From UBA1402 sp964488495 (GTDB lineage: Bacteria > Bacteroidota > Bacteroidia > Bacteroidales > UBA1402): 36,335 bases of DNA. The notes beneath the pieces are model-generated. The model was not told where the DNA came from, made no database searches, and was given only the letters and a program-made list of their open reading frames with translations. Positions 8,522 to 14,856 of the stretch are shown here, piece after piece (positions within the stretch are counted from its first letter, which is position 1; every line of letters starts with the position of its first letter). The DNA lies in the NCBI GenBank assembly GCA_964488495.1, contig CAZAUQ010000018.1, positions 1-36,335 of the forward strand. The letters are read 5' to 3'. The translations under genes and the position numbers were made by a program.

Positions 8522-8621
8522 NNNNNNNNNNNNNNNNNNNNNNNNNNNNNNNNNNNNNNNNNNNNNNNNNNNNNNNNNNNNNNNNNNNNNNNNNNNNNNN
8601 NNNNNNNNNNNNNNNNNNNNN
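8522..8621. other. Assembly gap, 100 N
   Basis: Exactly 100 N, the usual placeholder for a gap of unknown length. The missing end of pyrF needs about 500 bases or more, so the real distance is probably longer than drawn and all coordinates to the right are shifted from the true chromosome. Confidence 0.98.
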
Positions 8622-8623
8622 TT

Positions 8624-9844
8624 ATGGGAATGAAACAAAAAATAATAAACGATCCTGTTTTCGGATTTATCAATCTCCCCACAGGCTTTCTTTATCAGGT
8701 CTATCAACACCCATATCTTTATCGTTTAACCAGAATTCAACAACTCGGGCTATCCTGTCTGGTGTATCCCGGAGCTACTCACTGTCGTTTTCAACATATT
8801 ACCGGAGCCATGCATCTGGCTGGTGAAGCCATACGTCAATTGCGCCTAAAGGGCAACGAGATTACTGAGGACGAAGCCGAAGCCACTGTGGCAGCCATAA
8901 TGTTGCACGACATCGGACACGGCCCTTTTTCCCATGTACTGGAACCGGTTTTGTTCAATGGAGTTTCGCACGAAAATATTTCTCTCTTGCTGATGGAACG
9001 AATGAACAAAGAGTTCAACGGCAAGCTGGATATGGCCATCGCCATATTCAAAGGCAGCTATCCAAAGAAATTTTTACATCAGCTCATTTCCAGTCAATTA
9101 GATGTAGACCGCCTTGATTATTTAAGGCGTGACAGTTTTTTTACCGGAGTTGTCGAAGGCAACATTGGCTCTTCGCGCATTATTAAAATGCTGGCCGTAT
9201 GTGAAGACAGGCTCGTTGTAGAGGCCAAAGGCATTTATTCCATCGAGAATTTCCTCATGGCCCGCCGTTTGATGTATTGGCAGGTTTATCTGCACAAAAC
9301 CTCGCTGGCGGCTGAAAAAATGTTGCACAATTTACTAAAAAGAGCCAAAGAACTCAGACAGACGAACCAGGAAACGGATTGCAGCCCTGCTTTGGCCTTT
9401 TTCCTTTCCGATAATCTTAAGCCTGGCGAAATCAACGATGTAGCCCTGGATCATTTTATAGCATTGGACGATACCGATATTTGGTCAGCCATAAAGAACT
9501 GGCAAAACCATACGGACGTAGTTTTGTCCACTTTATGCCGGAATTTCCTTAACCGTAAACTATTTAAAATTGAGATCTCTGAACAGGAAGCTCCGGCTTC
9601 GCGTATTCAGGAAGACTTGCAACGCATTGCCCTGCAATTGAATATTAATACTCAGGAAGCAAGGTTTTTTGTATCGCTCGATAAGGTAAGCAGTAATATT
9701 TACGACGATGCGGACTATGGTATCGATATTCTTTACAACGATGGAAGGATACGCCCCATAACCCAGGCTTCGGACATTCTCAACCTCGAAGTTTTATCCA
9801 AAAAAGTTAGAAAATATGCTTACTCCTACCTGAGAAAAGCTTGA
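8624..9844 (+). CDS. HD-domain phosphohydrolase
   Basis: A 406-residue metal-dependent HD-superfamily protein of the dGTPase-like/YdhJ-like group. Metal ligands are visible as H-x4-H (HCRFQHITGAMHLA, near residue 50), the HD pair in MLHDIGHGPFSHVLE (His95, Asp96), and the later QLDVDRLDYLRRDSF block near residue 157 that supplies the last Asp. Such proteins cleave nucleotides or other phosphoesters, but the substrate is not known for this branch. The ATG lies 2 bases after the gap; the resulting N-terminus (MGMKQKIINDPVFGFINLP) is the complete form seen in relatives, so no coding sequence seems lost on this side. It sits between pyrF and lpxD, an order I recall from other Bacteroidales. Confidence 0.85.
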   Translation: MGMKQKIINDPVFGFINLPTGFLYQVYQHPYLYRLTRIQQLGLSCLVYPGATHCRFQHITGAMHLAGEAIRQLRLKGNEITEDEAEATVAAIMLHDIGHGPFSHVLEPVLFNGVSHENISLLLMERMNKEFNGKLDMAIAIFKGSYPKKFLHQLISSQLDVDRLDYLRRDSFFTGVVEGNIGSSRIIKMLAVCEDRLVVEAKGIYSIENFLMARRLMYWQVYLHKTSLAAEKMLHNLLKRAKELRQTNQETDCSPALAFFLSDNLKPGEINDVALDHFIALDDTDIWSAIKNWQNHTDVVLSTLCRNFLNRKLFKIEISEQEAPASRIQEDLQRIALQLNINTQEARFFVSLDKVSSNIYDDADYGIDILYNDGRIRPITQASDILNLEVLSKKVRKYAYSYLRKA

Positions 9845-9893
9845 TCCGTCAAACAAGCAAAACCAAAAACTATCGATTATTACTATTATTTTA

Positions 9894-9901
9894 TATCTTT
9901 G
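9894..9901 (+). promoter_or_regulatory. -7 box (TATCTTTG) for the lpx operon
   Basis: TATCTTTG matches TAnnTTTG and ends 15 bases before the lpxD ATG at 9917. The apparent upstream TTG start at 9899 is inside the box. No clear -33 TTG is present at the usual distance. Confidence 0.6.
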
Positions 9902-9916
9902 CGCCAAATTTTTAAA

Positions 9917-10969
9917 ATGGATTTCACAGCCAGCCAAATAGCTTCTTTTCTATCCGGAACCGTTGAAGGTGATCCGAATGTCCTGATAAATACCTTTTCG
10001 AAAATTGAAGAAGGCAACCAGGGTGCACTCACGTTTCTCTCTAACGAAAAATACACTCCGTATCTCTATACGACCAAGGCCAGCGCCGTTCTTGTAAGTA
10101 AGGATTTCAAACCGGAAAAATCAGTATCGGCCACGCTCATCAGGGTCGAAAATCCCTACGATGCCCTGGCTAGATTATTACAATGGGCGGAACAATTCAA
10201 AGAAAAATTCCAGGGAATTGACAAGGACAGCTTTATCGATCCTGCAGCTGTTCTGGGCAAAGAAGTGTATGTGGGTCATTTTTCCTGCATTTGCGCTCAG
10301 GTTCAGGTGGGTGACAACAGTAAGATTTATCCTCAGGTATACCTGGGTCGCCGGGTTCGCATTGGAAAGAATTGTATTTTATATCCCGGAGTCAAAGTTT
10401 TCGACGATTGTGTGATTGGAGATAACTGTATTCTGCAGGCTGGTGTCGTGATTGGTGGGGATGGATTTGGTTTTGCTCCTCAGAAAGACGGCAGTTACTC
10501 CAAAATTCCCCAGATTGGTAATGTCGTGATCGAAAACGATGTGGAGATCTGCGCCAACACTACAATTGACAGAGCCACCATGGGATCGACCATAATCCGC
10601 CGGGGGGTAAAACTCGACAATCTGATTATGGTAGCCCACAACGTTGAAATAGGTGAAGACACTGTGATTGCAGCTCAGACCGGCATAGCAGGCTCCTCAA
10701 AGATAGGCAGTAAATGTATGTTTGGAGGACAAGTAGGTATTACCGGACATATCAGTATACCTGACGGTACTGTCATAAGCGCTCAATCCGGGATTATTTC
10801 TACCGTCAAAAGCAGCGAACATCCCCTGCTGGGTTCCCCTGCCATAACAAGTAAAGAATACCTGCGTTCATATACCCTGTTTAGAAAATTACCGGAACTT
10901 GTTTCAGAATTAAAAGCCACACGCAAGGAATTGGAGGCTCTAAAACAAAAAATCAACAACAATGCCTAA
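9917..10969 (+). CDS. lpxD: UDP-3-O-acylglucosamine N-acyltransferase
   Basis: Third step of lipid A synthesis: adds the N-linked hydroxyacyl chain to UDP-3-O-acyl-glucosamine in the cytosol. From ATG 9917 it has 350 residues. The N-terminal uridine-binding domain includes GALTFLSNEKYTPYLY near residue 35; from about residue 105 the chain is a left-handed beta-helix of hexapeptide repeats (GKNCILYPGVKVFDDCVIG). The catalytic His is His241 in IMVAHNVEIGEDTV, and the C-terminus ends in the helical arm EFVSELKATRKELEALK-like region typical of LpxD. The frame reads back to TTG 9899, but that codon lies in the promoter. The stop overlaps the next start by 8 bases. Confidence 0.95.
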   Translation: MDFTASQIASFLSGTVEGDPNVLINTFSKIEEGNQGALTFLSNEKYTPYLYTTKASAVLVSKDFKPEKSVSATLIRVENPYDALARLLQWAEQFKEKFQGIDKDSFIDPAAVLGKEVYVGHFSCICAQVQVGDNSKIYPQVYLGRRVRIGKNCILYPGVKVFDDCVIGDNCILQAGVVIGGDGFGFAPQKDGSYSKIPQIGNVVIENDVEICANTTIDRATMGSTIIRRGVKLDNLIMVAHNVEIGEDTVIAAQTGIAGSSKIGSKCMFGGQVGITGHISIPDGTVISAQSGIISTVKSSEHPLLGSPAITSKEYLRSYTLFRKLPELVSELKATRKELEALKQKINNNA

Positions 10970-12368
10970 ACAATTAAGCCTCAAAAAGCCCTTCAGCGTT
11001 TCGGGCAAAGGATTGCACACCGGTTTGCAACTTACCGCTACTTTTCTTCCGGCCGATGCCAACACAGGTATTCGTTTCAGACGAGTCGATCTTGAAGATA
11101 AGCCCGAAATCAGAGCCTTGGCTGAATTTGTAGAACAGACTGAACGGGGCACTGTCCTGGTCAATAACAAGATTAGCGTAAGTACCATCGAACATGCTGT
11201 AGCGGCCCTCTATGCTGCCGGAATTGACAATTGCGTCATAGAGGTAAACGGTCCCGAAATTCCCATATTGGACGGCAGTGCCATCCATTTTGTTGAAGGA
11301 ATAGAAAAATCGGGAGTAAAAAAACTCGAAACCGAAAAGGATTTTTATATCGTTCACAGCAAGGTAGAAGTCAGCGATCCCGAAACCGGTGCTTCTTTAA
11401 TTATTCTGCCTTACGACAGTTTCAGCATAACGACACTGATCAGCTACAAATCCTGTATATTGAGTAATCAATATGCCCGTCTGAACCGGATGGAAGATTT
11501 TGGCAAAAACATAGCCTCCAGCCGCACCTTTGTTTTTGTAAGAGAAGTAGAACAACTGCTCAAACACAACCTGATCAAGGGTGGAGACCTGGACAACGCT
11601 TTAGTCATTTACGATCAGGAAGTTTCTCAGGAAGAGATCGATCGCATTGCCGATGTTATGAATATACCCCATAAAATTGTTAATAAATTGGGCTATATTA
11701 ACAACAAACCGGTACTTTACGACAATGAGCCGGCCCGGCATAAATTGCTCGATTTGGTAGGAGATATTGCTTTGATAGGGAAACCCATCAAAGGACACAT
11801 TATTGCCATGCGCCCCGGGCACAAGATAAACAACCAGCTGGCCAGGCTTATCCGCAAGGATATTATCCGCCAGGAAGTTCAGGCTCCCTTTATTGACCTG
11901 AATAAACCCGTCCTGATGGATACCAATCAAATTCGTGCTCTGCTGCCTCATCGCTGGCCTTTTCAGATGGTAGATAAAGTAATTGAAATTACCGACTCTT
12001 ATATTGTCGGAATTAAAAATCTTACAGCCAACGAAGCATTCTTTCAGGGACATTTTCCCGATGAACCTATTATGCCGGGAGTTTTGCAGCTCGAAGCCAT
12101 GGCTCAGACCGGAGGATTGTTTCTTATGAATCAAATAAAAAATCCCGAAAAATACATTACTTACCTGGTAAAAATTGAGTACGTTCGCTTCAAAAAGAAA
12201 GTAGTCCCCGGCGATACACTTGTATTCAAAATCTTTCATATCCCACCCGTCAGCCATGGTCTGGCCAAAATGAAAGGCTATGCCTTTGTAGGCAATGAGC
12301 TGGTGACCGAAGCTGAACTTACAGCCGTGCTGACCAGACGTAAACGATCTTTTATCGACAACGAATAA
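10962..12368 (+). CDS. lpxC-fabZ: Fused LpxC deacetylase / FabZ dehydratase
   Basis: Bifunctional protein of 468 residues. The N-terminal half (about 1-310) is LpxC, the zinc enzyme that removes acetate in the committed step of lipid A synthesis; zinc ligands are His78 (TIEHAVAALYAAGID), His260 and Asp264 (HKLLDLVGD), with the catalytic-region His287 in RPGHKINNQ. The C-terminal part (about 315-468) is FabZ, the 3-hydroxyacyl-ACP dehydratase, with LLPHRWPFQMVDKV, catalytic His364 in GHFPDEPIMPGV and Glu378 in LEAMAQTGG. The two use the same hydroxyacyl-ACP pool for different ends. This fusion is known in Bacteroidota. The start ATG overlaps the lpxD stop (ATGCCTAA). Confidence 0.97.
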   Translation: MPKQLSLKKPFSVSGKGLHTGLQLTATFLPADANTGIRFRRVDLEDKPEIRALAEFVEQTERGTVLVNNKISVSTIEHAVAALYAAGIDNCVIEVNGPEIPILDGSAIHFVEGIEKSGVKKLETEKDFYIVHSKVEVSDPETGASLIILPYDSFSITTLISYKSCILSNQYARLNRMEDFGKNIASSRTFVFVREVEQLLKHNLIKGGDLDNALVIYDQEVSQEEIDRIADVMNIPHKIVNKLGYINNKPVLYDNEPARHKLLDLVGDIALIGKPIKGHIIAMRPGHKINNQLARLIRKDIIRQEVQAPFIDLNKPVLMDTNQIRALLPHRWPFQMVDKVIEITDSYIVGIKNLTANEAFFQGHFPDEPIMPGVLQLEAMAQTGGLFLMNQIKNPEKYITYLVKIEYVRFKKKVVPGDTLVFKIFHIPPVSHGLAKMKGYAFVGNELVTEAELTAVLTRRKRSFIDNE

Positions 12369-12387
12369 AAAACAAGCCAACAGAAAT

Positions 12388-13170
12388 ATGAACCAACAAA
12401 CATTGTCTTATATTCACCCCGAGGCTATAATAGCTCCCGATGTCGTTATTGACCCTTTTGTTTATATAGATAAAAATGTAGTTATAGGCGAAGGGTGTCA
12501 TATTTTTTCTCACGCCACTATTTTATCGGGAAGCCGTATAGGTAAAAATTGCCGGATTTTCCACGGAGCCGTATTGGGAGGCATACCCCAGGATCTTAAA
12601 TTCAAAGGCGAAGACACTCTCCTGGAAATAGGCGACAACAACACTATCCGCGAATTTGTTACCCTCAACCGGGGAACCGCCTCCAAAGGCAAAACCACCA
12701 TTGGTAACAACTGTTTAATTATGGCTTATTGCCATGTTGCCCACGACTGCGAACTGGGCAATAATGTCATCATTTCCAACACCACCAACCTGGCCGGCGA
12801 AGTGGTAGTTGACGACTTTGCCATTATCAGCGGGGGAGTACTTGTGCATCAATTCACTCACATTGGTATGCACTGTATGGTGCAGGGCGGCTCCAAAGTG
12901 GGCAAAGATGTCCCTCCCTATGCCATGGCCGGCAGAGAGCCCATTGGTTTTTGCGGTATTAATTCGGTAGGTTTGCGCCGAAGAAATTTCAGCGACGAAC
13001 AAATCCACACCATCCAGGATGTTTATCGCTATATTTATATGTCGGGACGTAATGTCAGCGACGCTCTGAAGCTGATCCGTGAAGAAATGCCTGCCAGTGC
13101 CGAAAGAGACACTATACTGGACTTTGTGGAGAATGCTCCCAGAGGTATCATTAAAGGTTATCTACCCTAA
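12388..13170 (+). CDS. lpxA: UDP-GlcNAc acyltransferase
   Basis: First step of lipid A synthesis, moving a hydroxyacyl chain from ACP to UDP-GlcNAc. The 260-residue length is standard. The beta-helix of hexapeptide repeats spans about residues 5-190 (VVIGEGCHIFSHATILSG, GKTTIGNNCLIMAY); the catalytic His is His119 in CHVAHDCELGNNV. The C-terminal helical domain has GFCGINSVGLRRRNFSDEQI, a strong LpxA signature. It starts 19 bases after lpxC-fabZ, so lpxD, lpxC-fabZ and lpxA form one operon in a gene order common in this phylum. Confidence 0.97.
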   Translation: MNQQTLSYIHPEAIIAPDVVIDPFVYIDKNVVIGEGCHIFSHATILSGSRIGKNCRIFHGAVLGGIPQDLKFKGEDTLLEIGDNNTIREFVTLNRGTASKGKTTIGNNCLIMAYCHVAHDCELGNNVIISNTTNLAGEVVVDDFAIISGGVLVHQFTHIGMHCMVQGGSKVGKDVPPYAMAGREPIGFCGINSVGLRRRNFSDEQIHTIQDVYRYIYMSGRNVSDALKLIREEMPASAERDTILDFVENAPRGIIKGYLP

Positions 13171-13206
13171 ACACAAAAAAGTTCAACCCTTATTCATTTC
13201 ATAACT

Positions 13207-13782
13207 ATGGTTTACAAATTTCGACTCCTTTCTGACGAATCCGATCTTTTTTGTCGGGAAATACTGATTGATTCGGAGGCTTATTTCCTTGAATTACATA
13301 ATAGTATTCTGGAAAGTGTAGACTACGAAAAAAATATGATCACCTCCTTTTTTATTAGCAACGAAAAATGGGAAAAAGAACTTGAGGTGACCCTGATTGA
13401 AATGGAAAGCAGCCCTGAAGTTGATTCCTGGGTAATGAACAGTACCCGTCTGAGCGAAATGCTCGACGAAGAAGGACAACGACTCATTTATGTGTTTGAT
13501 AACCTGACAGAACGGGCCTTCTATATAGAACTGATTGAGATCTTGCCCACCAAACGACTCGGCAAACCTGAATGTGTTTTTTCGAAAGGAAAAGCACCCC
13601 AACAAAGTAAAGGTTTTGAAAACGACAAAAAAGACAAAAGCAACCTTAAGGCCGTAATAAGCGAAGACGACAGTTTAGAAGATTTTTACGGAGAAGGCGA
13701 TTTTGATCCCGAAGAGCTCGATCCCGAAGGCTTTGGAGATCTGGAAGGCTTTGGAGACAATCCCTCCATGGACGATTATTAA
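13207..13782 (+). CDS. IS1096-passenger TnpR-like / pRiA4b ORF-3-like protein
   Basis: A 191-residue protein that I place, from memory, in the plasmid pRiA4b ORF-3 / IS1096 passenger family, based on MVYKFRLLSDESDLFCREI at the start and YVFDNLTERAFYIELIEIL near residue 97. The function is unknown. Despite the name there is no transposase, terminal repeat or target duplication around it. The last 45 residues are very acidic and repetitive (DFDPEELDPEGFGDLEGFGD), probably disordered. It starts 36 bases after lpxA and ends 11 bases before miaA, so it is co-transcribed with both and probably a resident gene. Confidence 0.65.
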   Translation: MVYKFRLLSDESDLFCREILIDSEAYFLELHNSILESVDYEKNMITSFFISNEKWEKELEVTLIEMESSPEVDSWVMNSTRLSEMLDEEGQRLIYVFDNLTERAFYIELIEILPTKRLGKPECVFSKGKAPQQSKGFENDKKDKSNLKAVISEDDSLEDFYGEGDFDPEELDPEGFGDLEGFGDNPSMDDY

Positions 13783-13793
13783 TTACCGGCAAC

Positions 13794-14720
13794 ATGAAAC
13801 TACTGGTGGTATTGACGGGACCCACCGGTGTAGGCAAAACCCGCCTGAGCCTCAAGCTGGCACACACCCTGGATTCTCCCGTCATATCTTGTGATTCCCG
13901 TCAGATGTACCGCGAAATGCGGATTGGTACTGCTGCTCCTGATTTTAAAGATATGGAAGCAACAGCGCATTATTTTATAGGTAATCTCTCCATTCACGAC
14001 TATTACAACGCAGCCCGCTTCGAAACAGAAGCCCTGGCTCTGATGGACAAACTTTTCGGCAGGCATGATGTTTTACTAATGACCGGCGGTTCCATGCTCT
14101 ACATTGATGCCGTCTGCTTTGGTATTGATGATATACCCGATGTTGATCCTCAACTGAGGAAAGAGCTGGAAGAGGCTTTAAAAGAAAAAGGGCTGAGCGG
14201 ACTGCTGGAGCAGCTCAAACTCCTGGACCCTGAGTATTATCTCACAGTAGATAAAAAAAACCACAAAAGGGTGTTACATGCCTTGGAAATTTGCCTGACG
14301 ACTGGCAAACCTTTTTCGGCTTTTCATCGAAATACACCCAAAAAACGGAATTTCGATATTTTGAAAATTTGCCTAAACCTCGACAGAGCTGAGCTCTATC
14401 GGCAAATAGACCAACGGGTACTGCTTATGGTACAACAAGGTTTGGTTGAAGAAGCAAAAAATCTGTATCCTTACAAGGACTTAAATGCATTGAACACTGT
14501 TGGTTATCAGGAATTATTTGCTCATTTCGAGGGGAAATGCAGCCTGCAGGAAGCTATCAGTCAAATTCAATTCAATACCCACAAATATGCCCGCAAGCAA
14601 CTCACCTGGTTCAGAAAAGATCAGGATTACCATTGGTTTCATCCCGACAGGGAACAGGACATAATAAACCTGATTGAAAACTACCGTAAGAATTTATCCA
14701 TTCAGGCTCCGAAAGCTTGA
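13794..14720 (+). CDS. miaA: tRNA dimethylallyltransferase
   Basis: Adds a dimethylallyl group to A37 of tRNAs that read UNN codons. 308 residues, normal for MiaA. The P-loop GPTGVGKTRLSLKLA is at residues about 8-15, followed by DSRQMYREMRIGTAAP near residue 34 and the MTGGSMLYIDAVCFGID block near residue 95, all family hallmarks; the C-terminal RKQLTWFRKDQDYHWF is the tRNA-binding end. It uses dimethylallyl diphosphate, a product of IspH (also in this window). No terminator is visible before the mutA promoter. Confidence 0.96.
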   Translation: MKLLVVLTGPTGVGKTRLSLKLAHTLDSPVISCDSRQMYREMRIGTAAPDFKDMEATAHYFIGNLSIHDYYNAARFETEALALMDKLFGRHDVLLMTGGSMLYIDAVCFGIDDIPDVDPQLRKELEEALKEKGLSGLLEQLKLLDPEYYLTVDKKNHKRVLHALEICLTTGKPFSAFHRNTPKKRNFDILKICLNLDRAELYRQIDQRVLLMVQQGLVEEAKNLYPYKDLNALNTVGYQELFAHFEGKCSLQEAISQIQFNTHKYARKQLTWFRKDQDYHWFHPDREQDIINLIENYRKNLSIQAPKA

Positions 14721-14773
14721 TTTATACGGTTCAAAAACAAGTCTTATTCTTTCACAATCAAAATAAAAAGACC

Positions 14774-14781
14774 TATCTTTG
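14774..14781 (+). promoter_or_regulatory. -7 box (TATCTTTG) for mutAB
   Basis: TATCTTTG matches TAnnTTTG, 75 bases before the mutA ATG. It is flanked by the inverted pair AAGACC (14768-14773) and GGTCTT (14784-14789). The box and its downstream bases, TATCTTTGcGGGTC, are nearly identical to the tonB promoter at 36132 (TATCTTTGtGGGTC). Confidence 0.65.
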
Positions 14782-14789
14782 CGGGTCTT

Positions 14790-14807
14790 ATTGAATAAAT
14801 ATTCAAT
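14790..14807. promoter_or_regulatory. Perfect palindrome at the presumed mutA transcription start
   Basis: ATTGAATA-aa-TATTCAAT, an 8+8 bp perfect inverted repeat, starts 8 bases after the -7 box, so it would cover about +1 to +18. Further partial half-sites (TTTCAATATTC near 14822) lie in the 5' leader. The position suits a repressor operator; the binding protein is unknown. Confidence 0.45.
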
Positions 14808-14856
14808 ATCAATGAATTAACTTTCAATATTCTAATAATCAACATTCTATATTATC

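Noticed and set aside
11601..12380. Open frame of 259 codons on the minus strand opposite lpxC-fabZ
   Set aside because: Antisense to a fully supported gene, with no recognisable domain and no promoter box at its start.
13207..13782. Possible mobile element, suggested by the IS1096/TnpR-like family name
   Set aside because: No transposase, no terminal inverted repeats, no target duplication, and tight operon spacing with lpxA and miaA.
14721..14856. Cobalamin riboswitch upstream of the B12-dependent mutase
   Set aside because: The leader after the promoter is only about 70 bases, A/T-rich, and shows no B12-box-like conserved core or multi-stem structure.
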